A DNA stretch of 64,000 bases from Paenibacillus alkaliterrae (GTDB lineage: Bacteria > Bacillota > Bacilli > Paenibacillales > Paenibacillaceae), in assembly GCF_021532375.1 (NCBI RefSeq), contig NZ_JAKGAP010000002.1:288801-352800 (forward strand). Direction: 5' to 3'. The first letter of the stretch is position 1. Each line of letters begins with the position of its first letter. Of this stretch, positions 43,915 through 53,145 are shown in pieces. Under the pieces are notes generated by a model. The model was not told the DNA's origin and did not search any database. It worked only from the letters and a program-made list of their open reading frames with translations. The translations under genes were made by a program, and so were the position numbers.

Positions 43915-44931
43915 TTGAAAGTGACCATAGGCGATGTAGCTAAAAAGGCTAATGTCTCAAAAACGACTGTCTCCCGCATCTTAAACGAGAACTATGCTCA
44001 CACCACTGCGGAAACGAGAGAAAAGGTTCTCATGGCGATAAAGGAGCTGGAGTATCGTCCAAACGCATTGGCTAAAGGCTTAAAGTCGATGAGGACGAAT
44101 GTGATCGGAATTATGCTGTCCAATTTAAAGAACCCGTTTTGGTCAACCGTATTGGAGGGCGTCGAGGATACTTGCCGTGAACTGGGCTATAATTTGATGA
44201 TTTGCAACTCGAATGAAAATCCCGAGATGGAAGAAGAATTCATCAAAGAGTTTCAAATGCGGCAAGTCGATGGCGTGATTATTAATCCGACATGCAAAAA
44301 TCCGGACTTATACGATAAACTAATCGACCAGAACTATCCGATGGTCATCGTTAACAGGAGAATCCAAAATGAAAACGCATACGGAGTAGTCGTCGACAAT
44401 GTGAAAGGCGCTTATATCGCGGTTAATCATTTGCTCAAATACGGGAGGAAAAGGGTAGCTGTATCCTTGTTTAAAAACCCTTTTGTGAGCACCTGGAAGG
44501 AACGCCTCGAAGGCTACAAGAAAGCGTTTTTGGCCAATGGTTTTACCGAAGCGGACTATATCATTATGGAATTGGAGGAAGGCAAAGACCAGAAAGAGTA
44601 CATCAAGCGCTTTTTGCGAAAACATCCGGATATTGACGCCATATTCTCTACGAATACTATGGTTACGCTTGAAGTCATCGGTGCAATAAAGGATATGAAT
44701 TTAAAAATTCCAGAGCAAATCGCGATTGTCAGTTACGATGAAACCATTTGGTCCAAGTATCTTGACCCCCCATTAACGACGATCAGGCAACCAGGCTATC
44801 AGATGGGTCAGAGGGCTGCTCAAAGTTTGATCGATTTGTTTCAATCAAAGAGTAAACCACTACCTGCAACGGTCGTCCTCGAGCCTGAATTAATCGTCCG
44901 CATTTCCTGCGGTGCTATACCTAAGACATAA
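43915..44931 (+). CDS. LacI family transcriptional regulator
   Basis: 338-residue DNA-binding regulator. The helix-turn-helix is at residues 4-24 (TIGDVAKKANVSKTTVSRIL), followed by the hinge ALAKGLKSMRTNVIGIM and a periplasmic-binding-type effector domain (DGVIINPTCKN, VVVDNVKGAYIAVNHLL, AIVSYDETIWSKYLDPPLTT). TTG at 43915 is chosen because AGGGAGTGAT lies just upstream; GTG 43903 and ATG 43906 would also be in frame. It heads nine co-directional catabolic genes and probably controls them in response to their substrate. Confidence 0.88.
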   Translation: MKVTIGDVAKKANVSKTTVSRILNENYAHTTAETREKVLMAIKELEYRPNALAKGLKSMRTNVIGIMLSNLKNPFWSTVLEGVEDTCRELGYNLMICNSNENPEMEEEFIKEFQMRQVDGVIINPTCKNPDLYDKLIDQNYPMVIVNRRIQNENAYGVVVDNVKGAYIAVNHLLKYGRKRVAVSLFKNPFVSTWKERLEGYKKAFLANGFTEADYIIMELEEGKDQKEYIKRFLRKHPDIDAIFSTNTMVTLEVIGAIKDMNLKIPEQIAIVSYDETIWSKYLDPPLTTIRQPGYQMGQRAAQSLIDLFQSKSKPLPATVVLEPELIVRISCGAIPKT

Positions 44932-44935
44932 AGAA

Positions 44936-44956
44936 GGAAGGGTGTTACCCTTTTCT
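44936..44956 (+). terminator. Small hairpin after lacI
   Basis: A 6-7 bp stem (44937-44943 with 44947-44953) plus a TTTTCT tail immediately downstream of the regulator. Probably a weak terminator separating lacI from the structural genes. Confidence 0.5.
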
Positions 44957-45058
44957 ACCTATTATTTAGGGAGGTGATGCGGCGAGAAAAAGAACTGAAC
45001 TTACTTTTGGTTTATCATGGGGCTTACTAAAAAATGAAATGAAAAGAGGAGAAGAAAA

Positions 45059-45784
45059 ATGGCAGAAAACAAAGCGGTAAAAGAAGAAGCGGTAAAAGAC
45101 GAAAGACAGGAGCTGCTAGAACTTTACAAGGATTTGCGGGTTACCGACGTTCGCGACGGTATGGACTGGGCCGGCATGCACGGTTATGGAACGGTACACC
45201 ACAATATCCGTCCATTGTTCCGTACCAGAGCGGTAGGTATCGCAAGAACGGCTCGGTATTTGCCCTTTGAAGGACCTGCGCCTAAACTGACCGGAGATGA
45301 GTATACCGAATGGGCGAAATGGTATTATAAAGAGGTTTGTAACGATCCGTGGGGTCATGATATTGTTGAAGGCGACTTCATTGTCATGGACGTTGCCGGC
45401 GTGGATGTTGGTATCCTTGGCTCGAATAACACGTTGGACTTTAAACTCAAGGGTGCGCAAGGATACTTAACGAATGGCGGCGGGATAAGAGATACCGATG
45501 AAGTGATTATGCAAGGCATACCGGTTTGGTCGCAATTTATATCTCAAGGTATGGACCAGGCCCGTATCCGCTTCCATGAGAAGGATGTACCTGTAGCAAT
45601 CGGCGGTGTAGCGATTTACCCCGGCGATATTGTAGTGGCAGACGGAGACGGAGTCGTCGTCGTTCCAAGAAAATTGGCCTATGAAGTCGCTAAATATGCG
45701 CATCAAGAGCTGAAAGGCGACAAAGCGGGAAGACGGAGATTGTACGAAAAGTTAGGCTGGGAGCTTGATGAGTCGGTTTTATAA
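45059..45784 (+). CDS. RraA-like / HMG-CHA aldolase family protein (first copy)
   Basis: 241 residues. The RraA fold segments are VTDVRDGMDWAGM at the N-terminus, DFIVMDVAGVDVGILGSNN and LTNGGGIRDTDEVI, where Arg and Asp correspond to the substrate and metal-binding pair of 4-hydroxy-4-methyl-2-oxoglutarate aldolases. VYPGDIVVADGDGVVVVP-like IYPGDIVVADGDGVVVVP follows near 190. Such enzymes cleave 4-hydroxy-2-oxo acids to pyruvate or act as decarboxylases. True RNase E regulation is excluded by context. The ribosome site is AGAGGAGAAG. Confidence 0.78.
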   Translation: MAENKAVKEEAVKDERQELLELYKDLRVTDVRDGMDWAGMHGYGTVHHNIRPLFRTRAVGIARTARYLPFEGPAPKLTGDEYTEWAKWYYKEVCNDPWGHDIVEGDFIVMDVAGVDVGILGSNNTLDFKLKGAQGYLTNGGGIRDTDEVIMQGIPVWSQFISQGMDQARIRFHEKDVPVAIGGVAIYPGDIVVADGDGVVVVPRKLAYEVAKYAHQELKGDKAGRRRLYEKLGWELDESVL

Positions 45785-45791
45785 TCCGTAA

Positions 45792-45835
45792 TAAAAAAAC
45801 AGGTTTCCCATGCTGAACCGGCCGTTCGAGCTTGG
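45792..45835. terminator. Stem-loop between the RraA and reductase genes
   Basis: Arms CAGGTTTCCCA (about 45800-45810) and TGGGTAACCTG (about 45833-45843) pair over 11 bp with one mismatch. The T-rich tail is on the minus-strand side only, so on the coding strand it is more likely an mRNA-stabilising or processing hairpin than a terminator. Confidence 0.4.
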
Positions 45836-45900
45836 GTAACCTGCGTCAGAAAAACAAACTTAAATTAAATATAGCATGATTAAATAAATAGATCAAATTG

Positions 45901-45924
45901 AGGGCTAATGATGAGATTAGCCCT
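45901..45924 (+). repeat. Perfect inverted repeat just before the reductase start
   Basis: AGGGCTAAT and ATTAGCCCT, separated by six bases, form a 9-bp stem about 20 bases upstream of the start codon. It could be an operator or a translation-control hairpin. Confidence 0.55.
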
Positions 45925-45945
45925 CTCCAGACGGGGATGGTAACG

Positions 45946-46806
45946 GTGGCATCAAAACGTATAGGGTTCATCGGATTAGGGGCTATGGGGCTTCCGATGG
46001 CTCAAAATCTGATTAAAAATGGTTTTGAACTGCATATAACGGCAAACCGGAACAGAATTCCGGTGGATTTGTTAGCTGGGGCGGGGGCTACCGAACATTC
46101 CTCGGTCGGCGAGGTCGTTTCTCATTGTGATGTACTAATTACGATTTTGCCCACAGATAGGGAGATGGAAAGCGTACTCCTCTCTGATGAAGTACTGAGC
46201 AGTGTAAAGCCTGGAATGATTTTAATCGAGATGACATCCGGTTCTCCTGCGATGATGAAAAAAGTCGGAGCGGTTTATTCTGCGAAAGGGGCCCAGGTGC
46301 TTGACGGGCCTGTCAGCGGCGGAACAATCGGTGCTGAACAAGGAACACTGACTGTGATGGCTGGCGGAGAGACCCGGGTGCTGGAGCAAGTCCTTCCGAT
46401 TCTGGAGGCCATGGCGAAAAACATTTATCCAGTCGGTGCGATTGGAGCCGGAAAGGCGATTAAAGCAATTAATCAGATGCTGGCAGGCATCCATATGGTT
46501 GCTTCTGCTGAAGCCGCTGCCTTAGCCGAGAAGCTCGGCGTCGACAGCAGCGTGTTGAAACAAGTGATCGGCAGCAGCTCCGGTGCGTCATGGATGTTCA
46601 TGAATAAGCTGGACAGCTTGACCAATCGCAACTTCAATCCTGGCTTTAAGCTTTCTTTAATGAAGAAGGATGTTCAAATTGCAGTAAACGAAGCAGCGGA
46701 TTTAGAGTTGCCGCTGGCACAGGCTGCTTTGGAAATGTATAAAAGCGCGGAACGGGACAGCGGAGATCTGGATTTCTCGGCAATCGGCAAATCAATTCTA
46801 TCCTAG
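45946..46806 (+). CDS. 3-hydroxyisobutyrate dehydrogenase family reductase (GarR/tartronate-semialdehyde type)
   Basis: 286-residue NAD(P)-dependent beta-hydroxyacid dehydrogenase. N-terminal Rossmann motif IGFIGLGAMGLPMAQNLI, catalytic-site signatures DGPVSGGTIGAEQGTLTVMAGG (about residues 118-138) and GAGKAIKAINQMLAG with the catalytic Lys near 168. It reduces short semialdehydes or oxidises the matching hydroxy acids. GTG at 45946 is preferred because GGGG lies 9 bases upstream; ATG 45937 is directly against that site. Confidence 0.8.
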   Translation: MASKRIGFIGLGAMGLPMAQNLIKNGFELHITANRNRIPVDLLAGAGATEHSSVGEVVSHCDVLITILPTDREMESVLLSDEVLSSVKPGMILIEMTSGSPAMMKKVGAVYSAKGAQVLDGPVSGGTIGAEQGTLTVMAGGETRVLEQVLPILEAMAKNIYPVGAIGAGKAIKAINQMLAGIHMVASAEAAALAEKLGVDSSVLKQVIGSSSGASWMFMNKLDSLTNRNFNPGFKLSLMKKDVQIAVNEAADLELPLAQAALEMYKSAERDSGDLDFSAIGKSILS

Positions 46807-46841
46807 GTTAATCGTAAACGTAACTAAAGGGAGGTTTACCC

Positions 46842-48209
46842 ATGCATAAAGTTATGAAAGCTTTCTTATTAACATTTATTTCTACAGTGCTTATTTTCGG
46901 TTTAGCCGCATGCGGCAGTTCCAATAACAATTCGCAGTCTGAAAACGCTGTAAATGAGCCTAGCAATAATCAAGCTGCGAATGAACCAGCTGCACAGGAT
47001 GAAAAGAAAGAACCTGTTGAAATTCGTTTTACTTGGTGGGGCGATACGAAGCGCAATGAAGTTTACAACGCCATTGCAGACCGTTTTGAAGAAGAATATC
47101 CGCATATTACGGTAAAGCGCGAATTTGGCGGATGGGGAGATTACTGGGATCGTCTGACTACGCAAATCGCGGGCGGCAATGCGCCTGACGTCGTCAGCAT
47201 GCATCAATTCTATGTATCCGACTATGCGCGAAGAGATGCTCTCGTCGATCTGGAAACGGTTGTTTCCTCGGGTGAACTGAATTTGGTGGACTATCCGGAA
47301 GCGGCCATCAATAGCGGAAGAATTAACGATACTCTTTATATGGTTCCTAAAGGCGTAACGATGCCGGGCTGGGCTTATAATACGGCGCTGTTCGATGAAC
47401 TAGGCGTCGCTTACCCGGACATGAACTGGACATGGGATGATTTTGTCGCCAAGGTAACGGAAATTAAAGAGAAATCCGGTTCAAAAAACATCTGGGGAGC
47501 ACCTGATGGAGGAGGCGGACAGCCGCAGCCAAACTTCCGGTATTTCCTGCGTCAGAGCGGCCAAGATTTGTATACGGAGGACGGCAAGCTGGGATTTACG
47601 AAGGAAACGTTGGTCGAATGGTGGACGATGTGGGACGGACTGCGCCAGAAGGGCGCCATTCCGGATGCAACGACGGGTACGGAGTACGAAAATGCGCCGC
47701 TGGAGCAAAACATGTTTGTAAAGGGTCTAACGGCAATTACGCAAATCCCTGCAAACCAAATTTACCTGTATCAGCAGCAATTTAAATCCGGTGAAATCCG
47801 GATGGTACGTATGCCCCGCAAAGAGGGCGGAGAGAACGGCGAATATATTGAAGGAGCGTACCTGAGTATCACCAAAAAATCGGAACATCCGAAAGAAGCG
47901 GCCATGTTCATCAACTTCTTTATTAACTCCGAAAAATCGTTGGAATTGTTTAAGGTAGAGCAAGGCTCTCCTGCTTCCACGAAGATGAGTGAATTCGTGA
48001 AGCCTCTTCTTGATCCAGCGCAGCAGCGTGCGGTTGCCTTCATCCAAGAGACTCTGCCTTACTCGAGCCCTGCGGTGTATGCGCCGCTTGGTGCAGCAGA
48101 GATTGAGCAGGCTTTCAAGGATAACTCTACCTCCATCGCATTTGGCAAATTGACGATTGAGCAGGCGGCTGACGGTTTCATGAAGACGGCTGAAAGTGTT
48201 TTGAAATAA
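46842..48209 (+). CDS. Sugar ABC transporter substrate-binding lipoprotein
   Basis: 455-residue family 1 extracellular solute-binding protein. A lipoprotein signal ends at the Cys in GLAACGSS (about 24), followed by an Asn- and Glu-rich linker and the binding domain (VEIRFTWWGDTKRNE, QIAGGNAPDVVSMHQF, YMVPKGVTMPGWAYNTALFDE). It binds a sugar or sugar-acid for the two permeases downstream. The AAGGGAGG ribosome site and the following hairpin suggest it is made in excess over them. Confidence 0.9.
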   Translation: MHKVMKAFLLTFISTVLIFGLAACGSSNNNSQSENAVNEPSNNQAANEPAAQDEKKEPVEIRFTWWGDTKRNEVYNAIADRFEEEYPHITVKREFGGWGDYWDRLTTQIAGGNAPDVVSMHQFYVSDYARRDALVDLETVVSSGELNLVDYPEAAINSGRINDTLYMVPKGVTMPGWAYNTALFDELGVAYPDMNWTWDDFVAKVTEIKEKSGSKNIWGAPDGGGGQPQPNFRYFLRQSGQDLYTEDGKLGFTKETLVEWWTMWDGLRQKGAIPDATTGTEYENAPLEQNMFVKGLTAITQIPANQIYLYQQQFKSGEIRMVRMPRKEGGENGEYIEGAYLSITKKSEHPKEAAMFINFFINSEKSLELFKVEQGSPASTKMSEFVKPLLDPAQQRAVAFIQETLPYSSPAVYAPLGAAEIEQAFKDNSTSIAFGKLTIEQAADGFMKTAESVLK

Positions 48210-48239
48210 AGAGTCTTTTACCGTAAAAACTCACCAGCT

Positions 48240-48275
48240 GAATGGAAGAAGGGGCTGCCTTTCTTCCATTCTTTT
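48240..48275 (+). terminator. Intra-operon hairpin after the binding-protein gene
   Basis: A stem of about 13 bp (left arm from 48240, right arm to 48271) with a 4-base loop and a TTTT tail lies between the binding protein and its permeases. Partial termination here is a known way to make more binding protein than permease. Confidence 0.65.
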
Positions 48276-48294
48276 GAGAGAAGGGGTTAGTCGC

Positions 48295-49185
48295 ATGGAA
48301 AAACTTAAAAGCTTTTGGAAGCGAAATTGGGTCGGATATTTCTTCTTAACCCCGTGGCTCTTTGGACTATTCGCTTTAAGCGCTATCCCGATGGGAGCCT
48401 CGCTCTATTTATCGTTCACGAATTACGATATGTTTACATCACCGGTTTGGGCCGGCTTTGAAAACTACTCCAGCATGATGCAGGACAGTAAATGGCAAAG
48501 CGCCATAAAGGTAACGATTTCTTACGTATTTCTAGGCGTTCCGCTTCAGCTCATATTTGCGCTTTCCGTTGCGCTTCTGTTAAATCGAGGCATCCGAGGC
48601 ATCAAGTTTTACCGCGCTATCTATTACGTGCCTTCTCTGTTTGGCGGAAGCGTGGCGATCGCGCTGCTTTGGAGACAGCTGTTCGGACGTGAGGGTGTCG
48701 TCAACGTCATTCTATCCCATTTCGGCATTGAAGGCATGAACTGGATTGCGACGCCCGATACAGCGCTGTATACGCTTATTATTTTGAAGGTATGGCAGTT
48801 CGGTGCTCCTATGGTCATCTTCTTGGCGGGCTTGAAGCAGGTTCCAGTCGAGCTATATGAGGCATCTAAAATTGACGGGGCAGGCAAATGGAAGCAATTT
48901 TTGAAGATTACGCTGCCGTTGATTACGCCTGTCGTCTTCTTTAATCTCGTTATGCAGATCATCGCAGCGTTTCAGGCTTTTACGCCGGCCTATATTGTAA
49001 GCGGAGGCAGCGGCGGGCCGCTTGACTCCACGTTATTTTACACGCTGTATCTTTATCAGAAGGGCTTTGGCCATTTCCAAATGGGCTACGCTTCGGCAAT
49101 GGCATGGTTTTTGCTCATTATGATTTCGATCTTAACGGCACTCGTTTTCGTTACATCCAAGAAATGGGTTTACTATCAGGAATAG
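48295..49185 (+). CDS. Sugar ABC transporter permease (MalF/UgpA type)
   Basis: 296 residues, six transmembrane helices. N-terminal GYFFLTPWLFGLFALSAIPM and the EAA loop ELYEASKIDGAGKWKQFLKI (about 192-211) that docks the ATPase. Start at 48295 after AGAAGGGG. It pairs with the next permease; the ATPase must be supplied from elsewhere (MsmX type). Confidence 0.9.
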   Translation: MEKLKSFWKRNWVGYFFLTPWLFGLFALSAIPMGASLYLSFTNYDMFTSPVWAGFENYSSMMQDSKWQSAIKVTISYVFLGVPLQLIFALSVALLLNRGIRGIKFYRAIYYVPSLFGGSVAIALLWRQLFGREGVVNVILSHFGIEGMNWIATPDTALYTLIILKVWQFGAPMVIFLAGLKQVPVELYEASKIDGAGKWKQFLKITLPLITPVVFFNLVMQIIAAFQAFTPAYIVSGGSGGPLDSTLFYTLYLYQKGFGHFQMGYASAMAWFLLIMISILTALVFVTSKKWVYYQE

Positions 49186-49195
49186 AGGTGATGAT

Positions 49196-50089
49196 GTGAA
49201 AAAAGCGAATCCGCAAGTGGTTACAGGTCTGATTTATCACGATAAATCGGCTTCGTCGCCCAAGCTCAATGCCCTATTTATCCATATGGTCATTATCCTC
49301 GCAGGTTTTGCCATGATTTACCCGTTGTTATGGCTGATAAGCGCATCATTCAAACCGAATACGGAAATTTTCCAGAGCATTTCTTTTTTCCCGACGACGT
49401 TTACCTTTGAAAATTATAGTCAGGGCTGGGCAGGATTGTCCGGCATCGGCTTTGACAAATTTTTCGCCAACACTTTTTTCTTAGTGGCCATGTGCATTAT
49501 CGGAAATATCATTGCATGTTCGATGGCGGCCTATGCGTTCGCACGGCTGGAATTCGCGCTAAGAAAGCTATGGTTCGCCATTATGCTTGTGACGATGATG
49601 CTGCCGTTTCATGTTACCGTTATTCCTCAATATATCATTTTTAATAAGCTGGATTTGATCAATACGTATTGGCCGCTAATTCTGCCCAAATTTCTTGCCG
49701 TGGAAGGGTTCTTTGTTTTCCTCATCGTTCAGTTTGTCCGTTCCATTCCTCGCGATTTGGACGAAGCGGTTAAGATTGACGGCTGCGGACCGATCAAGAT
49801 GTATCTGTATTTGATTATGCCGCTCGCGCTGCCGGCCATTATTACGACTACGATTTTCACGTTTATCTGGATCTGGAACGATTTCTTTGGACAGCTACTT
49901 TATATTAGCGAAATTCAACTATACACCGTAGCCTTAGGATTGCGGATGTTTCTGGATGCGATGGGACAAAACTCATGGGGAGCGCTGTTCGCGATGTCGA
50001 CGCTATCCTTGATCCCGCTCTTTACGGTATTTATTTTCTTCCAACGCTATTTAATTGAAGGGATTACCACTGGCGGTCTTAAAGGCTAG
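49196..50089 (+). CDS. Sugar ABC transporter permease (MalG/UgpE type)
   Basis: 297 residues, GTG start behind AGAGGTGATG. Six helices, with MIYPLLWLISASFKPN near the N-terminus, the periplasmic loop with FPTTFTFENYSQGW and the EAA loop DLDEAVKIDGCGPIKMYLYL (about 185-204). It completes the importer except for the ATPase, which is absent from the window. Confidence 0.9.
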   Translation: MKKANPQVVTGLIYHDKSASSPKLNALFIHMVIILAGFAMIYPLLWLISASFKPNTEIFQSISFFPTTFTFENYSQGWAGLSGIGFDKFFANTFFLVAMCIIGNIIACSMAAYAFARLEFALRKLWFAIMLVTMMLPFHVTVIPQYIIFNKLDLINTYWPLILPKFLAVEGFFVFLIVQFVRSIPRDLDEAVKIDGCGPIKMYLYLIMPLALPAIITTTIFTFIWIWNDFFGQLLYISEIQLYTVALGLRMFLDAMGQNSWGALFAMSTLSLIPLFTVFIFFQRYLIEGITTGGLKG

Positions 50090-50187
50090 GCAATAATCTC
50101 GAATTTAAGCGTATACTTCCGATGCGAGTTTTGTTGCGATCTTTATTCAGGAAGCCAAGCTTCACAAAACTTTAAGGAGGAGTTAAT

Positions 50188-50883
50188 TTGGCTAATATTG
50201 GATTCCGCATTATGCCCTTGAACAAACGACCTGCTAAGGCAATCATCGCACAATACATCGATGTGGTAACCCCGCATATTAGCGATAATTTAAATCGGCT
50301 GCATGCCGTCTGTTCCGGCTTAAGGCCCTATCACAAGGGGGGGAAATTAGTTGGGACGGCCATAACCGTCAAGACGAGACCCGGTGATAACCTTATGGTG
50401 CACAAGGCTATTGATTTGGCTGAGCCGGGAGATATCATCGTCGTGGACGCGGGCGGCGATTTGACGAACGCGATCGTCGGGGAAATTATGATGCGGCTCG
50501 CCCAAAAGAAGGGATTGGCCGGCTTTGTGATCGATGGCAGCATTCGCGATACGGAAGCGTTCAAAAACAACGACTTTCCCGTCTACGCTAGAGGGATTAC
50601 GCATCGAGGGCCATATAAGGATGGTCCGGGGGAAATCAATGTACAGGTTTCTGTCGGTGGAATGGTTGTCCACCCCGGCGATATTCTTGTCGGAGACGAG
50701 GACGGTCTGGCTGTTATTCCATCGGCATTGGCGGAAGAAGTGCTTGAGCTCGTGAAAGAGCAGCAGAAGAAGGAAGAAATGATTTTGAAATCGATTCAGG
50801 AAGAGACGATAGACAGGCGCTGGATTGATGATTTGTTGAAACAGAAGGGGTGTGAATTTGTTGACAATGCCAACAAGATATAA
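50188..50883 (+). CDS. RraA-like / HMG-CHA aldolase family protein (second copy)
   Basis: 231 residues, TTG start after AAGGAGGAG. RraA-fold segments are IIVVDAGGDLTNAIVGEIM and GFVIDGSIRDTEAF, with the Arg-Asp pair of pyruvate-forming aldolases, then VHPGDILVGDEDGLAVIP. It is clearly different from the first copy, so the two probably act on different intermediates or as different chain types. Its 3' end overlaps the following dehydrogenase. Confidence 0.8.
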   Translation: MANIGFRIMPLNKRPAKAIIAQYIDVVTPHISDNLNRLHAVCSGLRPYHKGGKLVGTAITVKTRPGDNLMVHKAIDLAEPGDIIVVDAGGDLTNAIVGEIMMRLAQKKGLAGFVIDGSIRDTEAFKNNDFPVYARGITHRGPYKDGPGEINVQVSVGGMVVHPGDILVGDEDGLAVIPSALAEEVLELVKEQQKKEEMILKSIQEETIDRRWIDDLLKQKGCEFVDNANKI

Positions 50884-51949
50884 TTGGTTAAAGCTGCAGC
50901 AATTTTGTCAACAAGTTTTCCAGAAGGCGGGCGTTCCAGCCGGCTCCGCTGCCATCGTGGCTGAATCGTTAATACAAGCGGATCTGCGCGGCGTTGATTC
51001 TCATGGTGTTGTCCGGACCCCCATCTATTTGAAGCGAGTCGAAAAAAACATGATCGATCCTTTTGCTGAGGTTGAAATCGTTTCTGAAAGCAATGCTACG
51101 ATCCTTATTGACGGACATAACAATTTCGGGGCTGTTATCGGCATGAACGCGCTCACGCTTGCGCTTGGCAAAGCGGAGCAGAACGGCGCAGCAATCGTTG
51201 GCGTCAAAGGGTCGAATCATTTTGGTACAGGCGCTTATTACGCGATGAAGGCCATTGAGCGCGATATGATTCTGCTCGTCATGTCCAATGCATCGCAAAC
51301 GATGCCGCCAACCGGCGGGGTACGGCCTTTTATTGGAACAAACCCTTTAGCCGTCGGCGTGCCGAGCAATGAGGAACTTCCCTATATTCTAGACATGGCA
51401 ACAAGCGTCGTGGCGCGCGGCAAAATTATCGTGTCCGCGCAAAAAGGAGAGGATATCCCCTTTGGCTGGGCCATCGATAAGGAAGGTAACCCGACCACGG
51501 ATGCGCAAGCGGCTTTGGAAGGATCCGTACTGCCGCTTGGCGGGGCAAAAGGGTACGGCATATCGATGTTTATCGACATTTTAAGCGGCGTTCTAACGGG
51601 GGCAGGTTTCGGGAAATACGTCAATAACATGTATGAAAATTGGAACGAGCCGCAAAATGTCGGACACTTGTTCATAGCCGTGGACATTAAACGGTTTTTA
51701 CCCGTAGAGCACTTTAAGGCCCGCATGGATCAGTATATCCGGGAAATTAAGCGGGAACCGAAAGCGCCCGGCGTAGAAGAAATATTGATCCCCGGCGAGA
51801 TTGAGCACAGACGCACGGTTGAGCGCAAAAAAAATGGCATTGAGCTTCCTGTGCAGGTAGTAAAAGAGCTGGATGCCATCGGACGCTCGTACGGCGTTTC
51901 GTTAGCGGAAGCCGCATGCCAAAACTATTCAAATGAGGAGTCTGCATGA
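50858..51949 (+). CDS. Ldh family oxidoreductase (malate/L-lactate/ureidoglycolate dehydrogenase type)
   Basis: 363 residues of the NAD(P)-dependent Ldh_2 fold. The conserved ADLRGVDSHGVVRTPIYLKR segment at 40-59, the NHFGTGAYYAMKA segment with catalytic His, and LDMATSVVARGKI and LPLGGAKGYGISMFIDILSG are visible. The family reduces 2-oxo acids, including diketogulonate and ureidoglycolate. TTG at 50858 gives 7-base spacing from AAGGGG; GTG 50852 and ATG 50867 are alternatives. Confidence 0.83.
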   Translation: MLTMPTRYNWLKLQQFCQQVFQKAGVPAGSAAIVAESLIQADLRGVDSHGVVRTPIYLKRVEKNMIDPFAEVEIVSESNATILIDGHNNFGAVIGMNALTLALGKAEQNGAAIVGVKGSNHFGTGAYYAMKAIERDMILLVMSNASQTMPPTGGVRPFIGTNPLAVGVPSNEELPYILDMATSVVARGKIIVSAQKGEDIPFGWAIDKEGNPTTDAQAALEGSVLPLGGAKGYGISMFIDILSGVLTGAGFGKYVNNMYENWNEPQNVGHLFIAVDIKRFLPVEHFKARMDQYIREIKREPKAPGVEEILIPGEIEHRRTVERKKNGIELPVQVVKELDAIGRSYGVSLAEAACQNYSNEESA

Positions 51950-53115
51950 TGCTATTAAATCATTCCTTTCGCTATGAAATTCCTACTGTAATCGAGTTTG
52001 GCATTGGGGCCATCCGAGAGCTGGCCGGGCATGTGAAAGCGCTTGGAGGCACAAAGGTATTGATTGTAGGGGATCCGGGAGTCGTTCTGGCCGGCGTTGT
52101 CGACCGACTGACAGCGCCACTCAAGTCGGCGGATATTCCTTTTGCCGTATTCTCAGAAATCGAAGCTGATCCGGATATCGGATCCGTTGAAAAGGGACTT
52201 GCGCTGGCCAAGCAGGAAGGTTGTGATCTCGTTGTCGGTGTCGGGGGAGGAAGCTCGCTGGATACCGCGAAAGCGATCGGTATTATGCTGACAAATGAAG
52301 GCCATATCCGGGACTATGTCGGGATAAATAAGGTTGTGCATCAAGCGGCTCCGGTTATAGCCGTACCAACAACAGCCGGGACGGGGAGCGAAGTAACGAT
52401 ATGGTCGGTCCTATCCGATAAGAAAGCAAAAGTAAAGCTAAGCGTAGGAAGCCCTTATAATTGTCCGACTTTGGCTCTTTGCGATCCCGAGCTTACCGTT
52501 AGTCTGCCTCCGCATATTACGGCGGCTACCGGTATGGATGCATTGACCCATGCATTGGAGTCTTACGTTAACAAAGCAACCCAGCCGATTTCTGAGGGCA
52601 TGGCCGTGCAGGCGATGAAGATGATCGCCAGAAGCCTTCGGCTAGCGGTGGTGCAAGGCGAGAATATCCAGGCACGTTCCGATATGCTGCTTGCCAGCTT
52701 AATAGCCGCAATGGCATTCAATTCCACCCGGCTCGGACTTGCGCATGCGCTTGCGCTGCCGCTCGGCGCACATTTCAAAATTCCTCACGGTACGGTAAAT
52801 GCCATATTGCTGCCGGAGGTTATGCAGTTCAATGTGATTGGAAACCCGAACAAGTTTAAGGAAATCGCAGCTATTTTCGGCGAGAAGGTGGAGCACTTAT
52901 CCGTTCGGGAAGCGGCGGAGCGCTCCGTCTCGGCCATCCGGCAGCTTAAACAGGATGTAGGCATTACGCAATCCTTATCCGATTACGGGCTGCGGGAGGA
53001 ACATTTGGACTTTATTGCGGAGGAAGCCATGCTCTCCGGTAATGTTCCGGTCAATCCGCGCAAACCGACGCTGGAGGATTTAAAAAATATTTGCAGAGCG
53101 GTTATGGAAAATTAG
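51946..53115 (+). CDS. Iron-containing alcohol dehydrogenase
   Basis: 389 residues. Nucleotide-binding GGGSSLDTAKAIGIM and PTTAGTGSEVT near 135-145; metal ligands include Asp and His residues in TGMDALTHALESYVNK and GLAHALALPLGAHFKIPHG. Substrates of the family range over lactaldehyde, butanol and 4-hydroxybutyrate; here it may reduce or oxidise a semialdehyde in the pathway. ATGA overlap with the Ldh gene. Confidence 0.86.
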   Translation: MMLLNHSFRYEIPTVIEFGIGAIRELAGHVKALGGTKVLIVGDPGVVLAGVVDRLTAPLKSADIPFAVFSEIEADPDIGSVEKGLALAKQEGCDLVVGVGGGSSLDTAKAIGIMLTNEGHIRDYVGINKVVHQAAPVIAVPTTAGTGSEVTIWSVLSDKKAKVKLSVGSPYNCPTLALCDPELTVSLPPHITAATGMDALTHALESYVNKATQPISEGMAVQAMKMIARSLRLAVVQGENIQARSDMLLASLIAAMAFNSTRLGLAHALALPLGAHFKIPHGTVNAILLPEVMQFNVIGNPNKFKEIAAIFGEKVEHLSVREAAERSVSAIRQLKQDVGITQSLSDYGLREEHLDFIAEEAMLSGNVPVNPRKPTLEDLKNICRAVMEN

Positions 53116-53145
53116 AAATGCAGGGAACGACGGGAGGAAATAAGC

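Noticed and set aside
45792..45835. Factor-independent terminator between the first RraA gene and the reductase
   Set aside because: The T tract is on the wrong side for the coding strand, so it is listed only as a stem-loop.
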